Positions 26,024 to 35,612 of a stretch of 64,000 nt of DNA are shown here, in pieces. Both the position numbers and the translations under genes were made by a program. Every line of letters starts with the position of its first letter. The first letter of the stretch is position 1. The notes below the pieces were generated by a model, which was not told the DNA's origin, searched no databases, and saw nothing but the letters and a program-made list of their open reading frames with translations. The stretch is from an uncultured Pelagibacteraceae bacterium. GTDB lineage: Bacteria; Pseudomonadota; Alphaproteobacteria; Pelagibacterales; AG-422-B15. The DNA lies in the NCBI GenBank assembly GCA_902547315.1, contig CACCND010000004.1:1-64000 (forward strand). Direction: 5' to 3'.

Positions 26024-26806
26024 TTCAATTATTTTTTTAAGCTTTTCATGTATTCTAAAATTAGATGCTAATATTCTCCCACTTTTTAGGTAGTCCTCTT
26101 TTCCATCAAAATCAGTTACTTTTCCTCCGGCCTCTTTTACAATTAATGAACCAGCCGCAATATCAACCAACTTTAAATTTTTTTCCCAATATCCATCAAA
26201 TTTTCCCGCGGCCACATAAGCTAAGTCGAGTGATGCTGCGCCAAATCTTCTAATGCCGCATACTTTTTCCATAACTTGCTTTAGCCCAGGAACATATTCT
26301 TCATGTCCTTTCATACCTTTATGAGGAATGCCCGTACCAATCATACAGTCTTCAAGGTTTTCTTTTGAGGACACTCTGAGTCTTAGATTATTACAGTAAG
26401 CACCTCTTCCTTTAACCGCCCAAAAGAATTCATCAGTAAGCGGTTGATATACACCTCCAACTATTACCTCGTTATTCTTTTCAAGCGCAATTGATATAGC
26501 AAAGTGTGGAATGCTAAAAATAAAGTTGCTTGTGCCATCAAGGGGATCAATAATCCATCTAATATTTTCATCAGAATTTTTTATAACACCTGTTTCTTCG
26601 GCAATTATATTTATTTTAGGATATGAATAAGTTAGTTCTTTAATCAACATTTTTTCAGCTTTTGTATCTGCTAATGATACAAAATCAGAAACGCCCTTCA
26701 GAGACACTTGAAGTTTTTCAACTTCTCCAAAATCCCGAATAAGGCTTTTACTAGTTTTTCTACAAGCTAAGAAAATCGCATTGATATAAGGGTCTGAGTA
26801 GCTCAT
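26018..26806 (-). CDS. suhB: Inositol-1-monophosphatase family protein (SuhB)
   Basis: Mg-dependent phosphomonoesterase of 262 residues. It has SLADTKAEKMLIKEL, IAEETG near residues 69-74, the metal/phosphate site WIIDPLDGTSNFIFSIPHFAISIAL at 84-108, GIRRFGAASLDLAYVAAG and a closing DIAAGSLIVKEAGG. The S-N-F-I and F-G-A-A-S-L-D-L-A-Y-V-A blocks fit SuhB, which in enterobacteria also joins rRNA antitermination complexes. A second family member, HisN, is at 14069-14863. The start overlaps the efp stop by one base, so the two are coupled. Confidence 0.9.
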   Translation of the reverse strand: MSYSDPYINAIFLACRKTSKSLIRDFGEVEKLQVSLKGVSDFVSLADTKAEKMLIKELTYSYPKINIIAEETGVIKNSDENIRWIIDPLDGTSNFIFSIPHFAISIALEKNNEVIVGGVYQPLTDEFFWAVKGRGAYCNNLRLRVSSKENLEDCMIGTGIPHKGMKGHEEYVPGLKQVMEKVCGIRRFGAASLDLAYVAAGKFDGYWEKNLKLVDIAAGSLIVKEAGGKVTDFDGKEDYLKSGRILASNFRIHEKLKKIIEL

Positions 26807-27369
26807 TAGTCAACCCTTTTTGAATATGATAGGTCCTCTGTATTAATTTCTATCTTTTCACCCTGTTCTATAAAAGGTGGAACCATTACTCTAATACCAT
26901 TTTCAAGAATGGCAGGCTTGTTTGATGATGCCGCTGTTTGTCCTTTAACAACAGCCTCTGTTTCATTGACAATAAAAGATAAGGTTTTAGGAAGTTGAAT
27001 TCCTATTGGCTTTTCATTATACATTTCTAATATAACCTCATCATTTTCACTCATTAAAACTAGTTTTTCTCCAACTATTTCCTCATCAATTTCAATTTGT
27101 TCATATGAAGTACTGTTCATAAAGAAAAGTTTTTTATCTTGCTTGTACAGATACTGATATTTTTCTTCATCTACTCTAACCCTCTCTACTTCTTCTGATG
27201 CTCTGAAACGTTCATTTAATTTCGTACTGGTTTTAATATTTTTCATCTCAACTTGATTAAATGCACCACCTTTACCAGGTTTTACAGACTGAGATTTATT
27301 CACAACCCACAATTCTCCCTTGTGTTCAACTATCATTCCTGGTTTAATAGCGTTTCCATTAATTTTCAT
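26806..27369 (-). CDS. efp: Elongation factor P
   Basis: Three-domain translation factor of 187 residues that relieves ribosome stalling at polyproline stretches. The N-terminal KOW-like domain carries PGKGGAF with Lys33 at the loop tip, the site modified by EpmA-type lysylation in many bacteria; no epm gene is in the window. C-terminal blocks KGQTAASSNKPAILENGIRVMVPPFIEQGEKI and the final SYSKRVD complete the OB domains. It is followed by suhB with a one-base overlap and preceded by the class I aldolase six bases away. Confidence 0.95.
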   Translation of the reverse strand: MKINGNAIKPGMIVEHKGELWVVNKSQSVKPGKGGAFNQVEMKNIKTSTKLNERFRASEEVERVRVDEEKYQYLYKQDKKLFFMNSTSYEQIEIDEEIVGEKLVLMSENDEVILEMYNEKPIGIQLPKTLSFIVNETEAVVKGQTAASSNKPAILENGIRVMVPPFIEQGEKIEINTEDLSYSKRVD

Positions 27370-27375
27370 TTTTTT

Positions 27376-28389
27376 TTAACCTTCGAGTGATTTATTCCAC
27401 TGACCTTGTGCAGCCTTCATATTCATTATTGCTCTATGACTAAAAGCTTCTTGAGCCGCCTCTAGATTATCATCTTCGCCAGCCCAAGTTTTGAGAGCCG
27501 CTTGTTGCAAAGCTCTTCCATAAGAAAAGCTTAGTTTCCATTTGAAACCACCTATTTTATTCATTGCATCGAGATGAGCTGTTGCATCTAGGTCTGACTG
27601 ACCACCTGATAAAAAAACAATTCCAGGTAATTCATCAGGAACAGATGATTTGAGACATTGAAGTGTTTTTTCTGCAACCTCATCAATGGTGGCTTGGTAT
27701 TTATTTTCTGTTCCTGATAGAACCATATTTGGTTTAAGAAGAGTTCCTTTAATATTAACATTTTTTTTATCAAGCATTTCAAATAATACCAATAGTGTTT
27801 GATTAGTAACCTCATGACACCTTTCCACAGAGTGGGATCCATCCATAATAACTTCAGGCTCAACAATCGGTACCATGTTGTTTTGTTGAGCAATGAGCGC
27901 ATATTCAGCTAATGCTTTCATATTTTCACTTATACAATTGTCCGATGGTATTTCATCACTTACATTTATAACAGCTCTCCATTTTGTAAATTTTGCTCCA
28001 AGCTTCTCGTATTCTTGACAGCGTTCATGAAGTCCATCTAAACCAATAGTAATTTTTTCATCACAACCAACTTCAAGCTCTTTTACTCCTTGATCAACTT
28101 TAATTCCCGGGAGTGAGCCGTGATCAAGTATAACATTTCTTAAATAGCCTCCATCACTGGATTTTTGTCTGAGAGTTTCGTCAAAAAGTATTACTCCGCC
28201 AATTGCCTCTGCCATAACCGGGGATCTAAATAACATTTCTCTATACTTTCTTCTATTATCCTCAGTAGACTCAACATTAATTGATCTAAATCGTTTCTCG
28301 ATGGTTCCTGTGCTTTCATCGGCTGCGAGAATTCCTTTGCCATCACTGACAATGTAATTTGCTATCTCCTCTAAAGTCTTTGGTATCAT
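27376..28389 (-). CDS. fba: Fructose-bisphosphate aldolase, class I
   Basis: Schiff-base aldolase of 337 residues that splits or forms fructose 1,6-bisphosphate. It has GKGILAADESTGTIEKRF near residues 18-35, PIVEPEV, the catalytic Lys in LLKPNMVLSG, and FLSGGQSDLDATAHLDAMN, all class I (metazoan-type) signatures; no class II zinc motif is seen. It sits at the end of a leftward tkt-gap-pgk-fba run of lower glycolysis and gluconeogenesis, with 13 bases from pgk. Class I aldolase in this position rather than class II is a trait useful for placing the lineage. Confidence 0.94.
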   Translation of the reverse strand: MIPKTLEEIANYIVSDGKGILAADESTGTIEKRFRSINVESTEDNRRKYREMLFRSPVMAEAIGGVILFDETLRQKSSDGGYLRNVILDHGSLPGIKVDQGVKELEVGCDEKITIGLDGLHERCQEYEKLGAKFTKWRAVINVSDEIPSDNCISENMKALAEYALIAQQNNMVPIVEPEVIMDGSHSVERCHEVTNQTLLVLFEMLDKKNVNIKGTLLKPNMVLSGTENKYQATIDEVAEKTLQCLKSSVPDELPGIVFLSGGQSDLDATAHLDAMNKIGGFKWKLSFSYGRALQQAALKTWAGEDDNLEAAQEAFSHRAIMNMKAAQGQWNKSLEG

Positions 28390-28402
28390 TTTCTTCTCCT
28401 TT

Positions 28403-29599
28403 TTATAAAGCTCCTAAGGCAACTAAACCTGGCAATTTCTTACCTTCTATTAGCTCAAGTAGAGCTCCTCCGCCAGTAGAAACATAAGAAAATTTCTCTT
28501 TAACACACGCCATATCCAGTGCGGAAATTGTATCGCCACCCCCAGCAAAAGATCGAAGACTATTTTTATCAGTAATTTCAGCAATGAATTTAGCGATTTC
28601 AAATGTACCTTTATGAAATGGTTTAGTTTCAAAGACACCAACTGGCCCATTCCAAAATACTGTTTCACAATTTAAAATTTCATTCTTAATCAAATCGATA
28701 GTTCGTCTACCAATATCTAAAATCATTTGATTATCTTTTAAAGCATCGACTGTACATTCGTTAATTTCTGTAGTTTCAGATACATTCGCAGCTGTAACGA
28801 CATCTAAAGGTAAAATGAGTTTACAGTTTTGCTCATTTGCAAAATTAATAACTTCTTTTACAAGGTGATCTACATCATTTTCTATCAATGAATTTTTTAC
28901 ATCATTTCCGAAATATTTAAGAAAATTATTAGCCATCCCACCTGCAATGACAATAGAGTCCATTTTTTGTAGAAGATTTTTTATAACTGTAATTTTTGTA
29001 GAGATTTTTGAACCACCAATGATAGTTAATGCAGGAGTTTTAGGATTATTAACTACATCATTTAAATTTAATATTTCTTCGTGTAATAATTCTCCACAAT
29101 AAGATGGTATGAAGTTTGTGATCGCTTCAATTGAAGCGTGAGCTCTATGAGAACATGCAAAAGCATCATTAATATAAACGTCTGCTAATTTTGCTAGCTC
29201 GGAAGCAAAAAATTTATCATTTTGCTCTTCTCCTTCATGAAAACGACAATTTTCAAGAAGAATAATTGAATCCTGTCTTAAATTAGTTATTTTTTTTTTG
29301 ATCTCATCACCGATACAATTTGAGAGAAATATTATTTTTTTTTGCAGTACATTTTCTAATGAGCTGATTATTTGATTAAGTGAAAGCTCATCGTTTCTTT
29401 TTCCTTTTGGTCTTCCTAAATGAGACAGAATGACAACTTTATTATTCTTATTATGAAGGTTTTGTATTGAATTTTTAATTCTCGTAATCCGATCGCTTAT
29501 TGTTGAGGCTTCTTTATTGAGTGGAATATTTAGGTCAAATCGAATAAGTACGGTTTTATTTTTCTGATCAAATGTTTTTAGAGCTTTAACATTTAACAT
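28403..29599 (-). CDS. pgk: Phosphoglycerate kinase
   Basis: ATP-forming kinase of lower glycolysis, 398 residues in the usual two-domain form. The N-terminal substrate site LIRFDLNIPLN and SHLGRPKGK are present (residues about 19-29 and 59-67), as is the ACSHRAHAS block; the nucleotide domain carries GGSKISTKITVI and the C-terminal FAGGGDTISAL and STGGGALLELIEGKKLPG. It lies one base from gap upstream and 13 from fba downstream, so all four central-carbon genes probably form one operon. Confidence 0.96.
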   Translation of the reverse strand: MLNVKALKTFDQKNKTVLIRFDLNIPLNKEASTISDRITRIKNSIQNLHNKNNKVVILSHLGRPKGKRNDELSLNQIISSLENVLQKKIIFLSNCIGDEIKKKITNLRQDSIILLENCRFHEGEEQNDKFFASELAKLADVYINDAFACSHRAHASIEAITNFIPSYCGELLHEEILNLNDVVNNPKTPALTIIGGSKISTKITVIKNLLQKMDSIVIAGGMANNFLKYFGNDVKNSLIENDVDHLVKEVINFANEQNCKLILPLDVVTAANVSETTEINECTVDALKDNQMILDIGRRTIDLIKNEILNCETVFWNGPVGVFETKPFHKGTFEIAKFIAEITDKNSLRSFAGGGDTISALDMACVKEKFSYVSTGGGALLELIEGKKLPGLVALGAL

Positions 29600-29600
29600 T

Positions 29601-30611
29601 CTATCTAGATCTTTTCATTGCAACTGCAGTATCACACATTCGATTTGAAAAGCCCCACTCATTATCATACCAACTTAAAACTCTTCCAAACTTTCCATCA
29701 ATTACTTGTGTTTGAGTTAAATCAAAATTAGACGAGGCAGGATTATGATTAAAATCAGATGAAACCAATGGTTTAGAATTTACATCAAGGATTCCATTTA
29801 GCTTATTTGATTTTGCTGCAGCCGACATAGCCTTATTAATACTATCGACTGTCATTCTTTTTTTAGAAACAAATTTAAAGTCGATTAATGAAACGTTAGG
29901 TGTTGGTACTCTAATTGCAGTTCCATCTAACTTCCCAGAAAGTTCAGGCATAACGAGACCTACTGCTTTTGCAGCTCCTGTTGATGTAGGTATCATTGAC
30001 AAGGAAGCAGCTCGAGCTCTTCTTAGGTCTGAGTGAAATGTATCCAGAACACTTTGGTCGCCAGTAAAAGCATGTATTGTTGTCATATAGCCATGAACAA
30101 TTTTGAATTTATCGTGTAAAACTTTCGCAACAGGAGCTAGACAATTTGTTGTGCAAGACGCATTAGATACAACTAGGTCTTCTTTTGTAATCTCATCTTC
30201 ATTTACTCCATATACAATGGTTTTATCAGCATTTGTACATGGTGCTGAGACTAAAACCTTTTTTGCGCCGGCCTTAATATGCATTGCCGCCTTATCTTTT
30301 GAGGTAAATAATCCAGTACATTCAAGAGCGACGTCAATTTTCATTCTTTTCCAAGGAAGTTTTTGAGGATCTCTCTGACTCAATACTGTAATATTTTTTC
30401 TGCCAATGATCATTTTATTGCGTTTGAAGGATACTTTTTCATTAAGAGGACCGTGAACTGTATCATTTGCAAGTAAAAATGCGTTTGTTTCTATTGGGGC
30501 TAAATCGTTTATAGCTACGACATTAATATCTTTCCTTTTACTTTCTATGATCGATCTTAAAACTAATCTTCCAATTCTTCCAAATCCACTTATTGCAACA
30601 TTTACAGCCAT
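29601..30611 (-). CDS. gap: Glyceraldehyde-3-phosphate dehydrogenase, type I
   Basis: NAD(P)-dependent dehydrogenase, 336 residues. It begins MAVNVAISGFGRIGRLVLRS, then the catalytic SNASCTTNCLAP, followed by HAFTGDQSVLDTFHSDLRRARAAS and the C-terminal SWYDNEWGFSNRM. The residue after the second NAD strand (VVAINDLAP) includes Asp, suggesting NAD use. It reads from the tkt gene 12 bases upstream and abuts pgk. It serves glycolysis and gluconeogenesis; no Calvin-cycle gene is seen here. Confidence 0.96.
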   Translation of the reverse strand: MAVNVAISGFGRIGRLVLRSIIESKRKDINVVAINDLAPIETNAFLLANDTVHGPLNEKVSFKRNKMIIGRKNITVLSQRDPQKLPWKRMKIDVALECTGLFTSKDKAAMHIKAGAKKVLVSAPCTNADKTIVYGVNEDEITKEDLVVSNASCTTNCLAPVAKVLHDKFKIVHGYMTTIHAFTGDQSVLDTFHSDLRRARAASLSMIPTSTGAAKAVGLVMPELSGKLDGTAIRVPTPNVSLIDFKFVSKKRMTVDSINKAMSAAAKSNKLNGILDVNSKPLVSSDFNHNPASSNFDLTQTQVIDGKFGRVLSWYDNEWGFSNRMCDTAVAMKRSR

Positions 30612-30623
30612 ATTTAGTATCTC

Positions 30624-32621
30624 CTATATTTTCTTACTTATTAATTTAAATATTTTTTTAGCTGTTATCCCATAAAAATCATACAGCTTTTGATAAGGAG
30701 CGCTTGCTCCAAAATCTTTCATACAAATATTAATAGTATTTTCAGGGCATATTTGGTTCCACCCAAAATTAGACCCTGCCTCTATTGAGACATTAATTTC
30801 TGAGCTTCCTGTGATTATTTTTTGATACGTTTTATTTTGAGTCTTAAACTGTTCCATGCACGGTACTGATATGACTCTCACCAATTTTTTCTTTTTTTCA
30901 AGCATAGACATCAATTGCAGAGCAATCTCTACTTCTGAACCAGACGCGAAAATAGAAATATTAGGTTTTTTTGAATTACTTTTTAATTCGTAAGCTCCTT
31001 GGGCGCTAATATTTTTTGCATGATACTTTTTTCTGATCATTGGGAGTTTTTGTCTTGTAAGCGCTATTACACTAGGCCCCTTTGTATTTGTAAGTGCCAA
31101 TTCCCAAGCTTCTGCAGTTTCAATTATATCAGCAGGTCTGAAGACTTTTACATTTGGTGTAGCTCTTAGTGATGCAAGCTGTTCTATTGGTTGATGAGTT
31201 GGGCCATCTTCACCTAGTCCAATTGAGTCATGTGTTAATATATAAATAGCTCTTTGCTGCATCAAAGCTGCAAGACGAAGAGATGGTTTACAATAATCTA
31301 AAAAAATTAAAAAGGTTCCACCAAATGGAATAATTCCTTTATGGAGTGACATTCCATTCATGATGGAGGCCATACCGTGCTCACGTATTCCATAGTAAAT
31401 ATAATTGCCATTGTAATTTGTAGAACTAATAACTTCCATTTTACTACCTTTGGTGTTGTTAGAGCCTGTCAAGTCCGCTGAGCCTCCAACCAATTCAGGC
31501 AGTAATGATGAAATTGTATTTATTACCATTTCTGATGCTTGTCGCGTGGCTACATCAAGTGGTTTCATTATGTATTTTTTCTTAAACTGATTAAAATTTT
31601 GATTTAATTTTAATGGAAGCTTTCCTTCAATTCTTCTTATGTAATGAGCCTTTTTGCTTTTTGGAAGTTTTTCATAGTTCAACTTCCAAGTTTTATATGC
31701 ATCTAATGATTTTTTACTAAGATTTTTCCACTCCTCAAGTATATTTTTTGGAACTGTAAATGGTTTATGTGGCCAATTCAGTTTAGTTCTAGTGAGTTTC
31801 ACTTCATCTTCACCAAGCGGTGAACCATGAACAGATGACTTTCCCTGCTTGTTTGGAGATCCGAAACCAATTTTAGTTTTACAAGAGATTAAGGTAGGTT
31901 TTTTTGATCTTTTAGCTTTTTTAATTGCCTGAATTATTTCTTTTGGATTGTGACCATTAATTTTAATTGTATTCCATCCATAAGCCTTAAATCTCTCGGC
32001 TGTATTTTCTGAGTTTGCTAGTTTAACGGGCCCATCTATTGAAATTCCATTATCGTCAAAAAAAACAATTAATTTATTTAGTTTAAGATGTCCTGCAAAA
32101 GATGCGACTTCATGAGAAATTCCCTCCATTAAATCTCCATCACTTGCAATAACGTAAGTGAAATGATTTACAATTTTTTCGCCAAATTGGTTTCTTAGTA
32201 TCTCTTCTGCTAACGCCATTCCAACTGCATTGCCGATACCTTGTCCAAGTGGGCCAGTCGTCGTTTCTATTCCTTTAGCATGTCCATACTCTGGATGACC
32301 TGCACATTTACTACCAAGCTGTCTAAATTTCTTGATCTCTTGAATAGTCATATCTTTGTGACCGGTTAGATAGAGTAGCGAGTATAAAAGCATTGATCCA
32401 TGACCAGCAGATAGTACAAACCTATCTCTATCATGCCATCTTGGAACACTAGGATTGTGTTTTAAAAATTTCGTAAAAAGAACAACAGCTACATCTGCCA
32501 TGCCCATTGGCAAACCTGGGTGACCGCTTTTTGCTTTTTCAATCGCATCAATCGAGAGAAACCTAATTGCGTTAGCTAAATCATCATGAGTAACTGCAGA
32601 CTGATCTTTTTTGTTAGGCAT
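30624..32621 (-). CDS. tkt: Transketolase
   Basis: Thiamine-diphosphate enzyme of the pentose phosphate pathway, 665 residues. Landmarks are SGHPGLPMGMADVA near residues 33-46, HGSMLLYSLLYL, GPLGQGIGNAVGMA, the ThDP motif GDGDLMEGISHE-like stretch (ASDGDLMEGISHE), HGSPLGEDE, and in the pyrimidine domain GIREHGMASIMNGM and THDSIGLGEDGPTHQP. It heads the leftward tkt-gap-pgk-fba operon. The 165-base gap upstream is shared with the divergent DUF4164/zapA operon and should hold both promoters. Confidence 0.96.
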   Translation of the reverse strand: MPNKKDQSAVTHDDLANAIRFLSIDAIEKAKSGHPGLPMGMADVAVVLFTKFLKHNPSVPRWHDRDRFVLSAGHGSMLLYSLLYLTGHKDMTIQEIKKFRQLGSKCAGHPEYGHAKGIETTTGPLGQGIGNAVGMALAEEILRNQFGEKIVNHFTYVIASDGDLMEGISHEVASFAGHLKLNKLIVFFDDNGISIDGPVKLANSENTAERFKAYGWNTIKINGHNPKEIIQAIKKAKRSKKPTLISCKTKIGFGSPNKQGKSSVHGSPLGEDEVKLTRTKLNWPHKPFTVPKNILEEWKNLSKKSLDAYKTWKLNYEKLPKSKKAHYIRRIEGKLPLKLNQNFNQFKKKYIMKPLDVATRQASEMVINTISSLLPELVGGSADLTGSNNTKGSKMEVISSTNYNGNYIYYGIREHGMASIMNGMSLHKGIIPFGGTFLIFLDYCKPSLRLAALMQQRAIYILTHDSIGLGEDGPTHQPIEQLASLRATPNVKVFRPADIIETAEAWELALTNTKGPSVIALTRQKLPMIRKKYHAKNISAQGAYELKSNSKKPNISIFASGSEVEIALQLMSMLEKKKKLVRVISVPCMEQFKTQNKTYQKIITGSSEINVSIEAGSNFGWNQICPENTINICMKDFGASAPYQKLYDFYGITAKKIFKLISKKI

Positions 32622-32786
32622 ATTATTAATAAATTGGATTTTGAGCTTAATATAAGCAATTATCTATAAAGAGTCTTAAATTTTAGCAAATTATTAACAA
32701 AAAAATAATTTATTTATTTGCAATATTATAAGTTGACTGAGAACAAAAAAGACAGTTAAACTCGAGAAAAGAGTCGAGGGGTTTTA

Positions 32787-33050
32787 ATGTCGAGTTATCA
32801 AGATTCAAAAGTTAAATTTAATGGTGCAATTGATAAACTTAGTGAGGAAATCGACAAATTAACAAAAAAGGCTCAAAGAGCCACAGAATTGGAAGCACAT
32901 AATCAAAAATTACAAGAAAATAACTCTCATTTAGAGAATGAAATTAAGATTCTAAAGTCGGATTTTATGGAGCTTAAAAATATTGCAGGCAACATATCAT
33001 CACAACTTGACGAAAATATATACACAATCAAAGACATATTGGACTCATAA
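32787..33050 (+). CDS. DUF4164-like coiled-coil protein next to zapA
   Basis: An 87-residue protein, nearly all predicted coiled coil, with heptads from about residue 10 to 70 (AIDKLSEEIDKLTKKAQRATELEAHN and on). It matches the DUF4164 type commonly placed just upstream of zapA in alphaproteobacteria, and a role in divisome organisation is plausible by context only. It is four bases from zapA, so they are cotranscribed. The leader holds CTCGA/TCGAG directly before the Shine-Dalgarno GAGGGG, a short hairpin that might limit ribosome access. Confidence 0.72.
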   Translation: MSSYQDSKVKFNGAIDKLSEEIDKLTKKAQRATELEAHNQKLQENNSHLENEIKILKSDFMELKNIAGNISSQLDENIYTIKDILDS

Positions 33051-33053
33051 AAA

Positions 33054-33416
33054 ATGCCTGAAATAATTGTAAATATTAATGATCAAGACTATGCAATTGT
33101 TTGTGATCCTGGCGAAGAAAATCATCTTAAACAATTAAGTTCAAAAATAGATTTTAAGGTTAGAGAATTGACTAAAAGATTTGGTAAAATAGGAGAAACA
33201 AGATTGATGGTTATGGCTTCACTTTTAATTGCAGATGAAATTCATGAATTAAATAAAAAAATAGAAACAAATATCGAAAAAATAAATTCGCTTGAAACAA
33301 TTATAGGGTCTAAAGATAAAGCTATTATTGATCAGCAAAAAGATAGCCAGGAATATATAGAGATGAATAACGATAGACTATCCGATTTACTATCACGCCT
33401 ATCGATCGTAAACTAA
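33054..33416 (+). CDS. zapA: Cell division protein ZapA
   Basis: FtsZ-binding protein of 120 residues that cross-links protofilaments in the Z ring. The globular head shows VNINDQDYAIVCDPGEENHLKQLSSKIDFKVREL, and GETRLMVMASLLIADEIHEL follows; the remainder is coiled coil. Length and layout are typical. The upstream neighbour is the DUF4164 coiled-coil gene and the downstream neighbour, after 19 bases, is 5-formyltetrahydrofolate cyclo-ligase, an arrangement in which many proteobacteria place 6S RNA; there is no space for it here. Confidence 0.9.
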   Translation: MPEIIVNINDQDYAIVCDPGEENHLKQLSSKIDFKVRELTKRFGKIGETRLMVMASLLIADEIHELNKKIETNIEKINSLETIIGSKDKAIIDQQKDSQEYIEMNNDRLSDLLSRLSIVN

Positions 33417-33435
33417 TTTTAACTTTCTTTTTTTA

Positions 33436-34005
33436 ATGAATGAGAAACGGTTAGAAAAGCAAGTATTAAGACAGTTTTTAACTAATCGAAGATCAGAGCT
33501 TAGTCCCTCATTTGAGAAAAAAAATAATATTCATATACATATCCAACCATTGATTGAGAATATAAAAAATGTTTCTGTGGGAACATATATGAGTTTTAGA
33601 AATGAGTTGAATACAAAAAAATTAAATGAATACTTATTTAAAAGAGACATAAATCTAGCTTTACCTGTTATAGATTTTAAAAAAAAAGAAATAAGCTTTT
33701 TTAGGTTCGGCCATAATACAAAATTGATTAAAAATAATTATTCGATTCTAGAACCTGAGAATAAAAATGAATTAATTTTCCCAAAAATTATTTTAATTCC
33801 GTTACTTGGTTACTCGTTAAGTGGTTATAGAATAGGTTACGGAGGTGGGTACTATGACAAGTATTTGTCAAAGCACAGTAAAAGTGGATTAATAAAAATA
33901 GGTACAGCATTTACATTTCAAGAAGTTGATCAAATTCCAATTGAAGGTCACGACCAAAGACTTGATTGGATTTTAACTGAAAAGCATTTATATAAAGTTC
34001 AATGA
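33436..34005 (+). CDS. 5-formyltetrahydrofolate cyclo-ligase
   Basis: ATP-dependent enzyme of 189 residues that recycles 5-formyl-THF to 5,10-methenyl-THF. It contains KQVLRQFLTNRRSELS at the N-terminus, VGTYMSFRNELNT, and the ATP/folate-binding IPLLGYSLSGYRIGYGGGYYDKYL block near residues 116-139, ending with HDQRLDWILTE. All are hallmarks of the YgfA/MTHFS family. The stop overlaps the start of the YmdB gene by four bases (ATGA), so the cluster is coupled. Confidence 0.92.
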   Translation: MNEKRLEKQVLRQFLTNRRSELSPSFEKKNNIHIHIQPLIENIKNVSVGTYMSFRNELNTKKLNEYLFKRDINLALPVIDFKKKEISFFRFGHNTKLIKNNYSILEPENKNELIFPKIILIPLLGYSLSGYRIGYGGGYYDKYLSKHSKSGLIKIGTAFTFQEVDQIPIEGHDQRLDWILTEKHLYKVQ

Positions 34006-34802
34006 GAATATTATTTTTAGGTGACATAATGGGTCGTTCAGGAAGGCATGCTCTACGGGACCATTTACCTAACGTCATAGAAAATAAAAATATAGATTTT
34101 GTAATTGCTAACGGAGAAAATTCAGCTGGTGGCTTTGGAATTACTGAACCTATTTGTAATGAATTATATTCATACGGAGTTAATGTGATCACAACAGGTA
34201 ATCATCTGTGGGACCAAAAAGAAATTAGCAACTATATTGATAGAGATGATAGACTTTTAAAACCGTACAATTTTGCTGAAGGCTCTCCAGGTTTGGGGGT
34301 AAATACTTATGTGCACGAAAATGGAAAAAAAATTGCAGTAATAAATTTAATGGGAAATCTATTTATGAGATCGTGTGATAATGCATTTTTTAAAATTGAA
34401 GAAGTCCTTAAAAATTTAAAAACTAATGATCTATCATTTATATTTGTTGATTTTCATGCAGAAGCTACAAGTGAGAAAATGGCAATGGGACATCACCTTG
34501 ATGGAAGAGTGACAGCAGTTGTTGGAACTCATACTCATGTTCCAACTGCAGACGCAACAATTATGGAATATGGAACAGCTTTTCAAACTGATGCTGGAAT
34601 GTGTGGTGACTATGACTCAGTTATCGGTACAAAAAAAGAGGAGTTTGTGCGTAAATTTGCTACACAAGATACTGAACGAAAGAGGGTACCTCCTGCTGAT
34701 GGTGAGGGAACATTATGTGGGGTTATTATAGAGTCAAACGTAGAAAACTATTTAGCAAAAAGCATTAGTTCAATTCGTATTGGCGGCAAAATCGGTAATT
34801 AA
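34002..34802 (+). CDS. YmdB family metallophosphoesterase
   Basis: A 266-residue dinuclear-metal phosphodiesterase of the TIGR00282/YmdB family, known in Bacillus to hydrolyse 2',3'-cyclic nucleotides and cAMP. Metal-site motifs are LFLGDIMGRSGR (residues 4-15), ANGENSAGGFG, TTGNHLWDQ, FVDFHAEATSEK and VVGTHTHVPTADA. All ligands are in place. It overlaps the folate cyclo-ligase by four bases and is next to yebC with no gap at all. Its role in alphaproteobacteria is unknown. Confidence 0.88.
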   Translation: MRILFLGDIMGRSGRHALRDHLPNVIENKNIDFVIANGENSAGGFGITEPICNELYSYGVNVITTGNHLWDQKEISNYIDRDDRLLKPYNFAEGSPGLGVNTYVHENGKKIAVINLMGNLFMRSCDNAFFKIEEVLKNLKTNDLSFIFVDFHAEATSEKMAMGHHLDGRVTAVVGTHTHVPTADATIMEYGTAFQTDAGMCGDYDSVIGTKKEEFVRKFATQDTERKRVPPADGEGTLCGVIIESNVENYLAKSISSIRIGGKIGN

Positions 34803-35546
34803 ATGGCAGGTCACTCTAAATTTAAAAACATCATGTACCGCAAAGGTGCTCAGGATAAAAAAAGAGCTAGCTTATTTTCTAAACTCTCAAAAGAAATTAC
34901 TGTAGCAGCTAAGCTAGGTGCGCCAGATCCTGAACAAAATGCAAGATTGAGATCAGCTATACAATTAGCAAAAGCTTCAAGTTTTCCCAAGGAAAATATC
35001 GATAGGGCTATAAAAAAATCACAGGATAAAGACACAATTAACTATGACCAAATGAGATACGAAGGATTTGGTCCAAACGGAATATCAATAATCGTTGAGG
35101 CACTTACGGATAATCGAAATCGAACAGCCTCAAATGTAAGATCTGCATTTCAAAAATTTGGAGGCTCAATGGGTGAAACAGGTTCAGTTTCCCACTCATT
35201 TAATCATTACGGCTTTGTGCGTTACAACAAAAACGTGACAAGCGAAGAAGATTTTTTCAATTTTTCAATTGAAGGTGGAGCCGAAGATTGTTTTATCGAG
35301 GAAGATACTTATGAAGCAGTTTCGACTCCAGAAACATTATCAAATTTATATAATTATTTAGATAAAAAATTTGGTGAGCCTGTATCATCAGGTTTTCAAT
35401 GGAAACCTATTACGCATGTCGCTATTGAAGGTGATAAACTTAAATCCCTTATAAACTTGCTTAACGAACTTGATAACGACGAGGATGTTCAACAAGTCTT
35501 TTCAAATTTTGAGGCAAAAGAGGAGGAAATAGCTAAGTTTACTTAA
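34803..35546 (+). CDS. YebC/PmpR family regulatory protein
   Basis: A 247-residue protein with the three-domain YebC/TACO1 fold. It begins MAGHSKFKNIMYRKGAQDKKRASLFSKLSKEITVAAKLG, then the DNNRNRTASNVRSAFQKFGG-like block (TDNRNRTASNVRSAF), and ends in the usual acidic domain. Family members act as transcriptional regulators and, in recent work, ribosome-associated factors for proline-rich peptides. yebC is normally followed by ruvC in proteobacteria; here a PD-(D/E)XK nuclease gene takes that slot. Confidence 0.95.
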   Translation: MAGHSKFKNIMYRKGAQDKKRASLFSKLSKEITVAAKLGAPDPEQNARLRSAIQLAKASSFPKENIDRAIKKSQDKDTINYDQMRYEGFGPNGISIIVEALTDNRNRTASNVRSAFQKFGGSMGETGSVSHSFNHYGFVRYNKNVTSEEDFFNFSIEGGAEDCFIEEDTYEAVSTPETLSNLYNYLDKKFGEPVSSGFQWKPITHVAIEGDKLKSLINLLNELDNDEDVQQVFSNFEAKEEEIAKFT

Positions 35547-35612
35547 TTTATTCACTTTCAAAAAAAAATATATGAATTATTCTTAAGTTATTAAGTAATT
35601 CTGATTCGCTTT

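Noticed and set aside
33417-33435. 6S RNA expected between zapA and the folate cyclo-ligase gene
   Set aside because: The gap is only 19 bases, too short for any 6S RNA; no alternative copy was recognised in the 165-base gap at 32622-32786.
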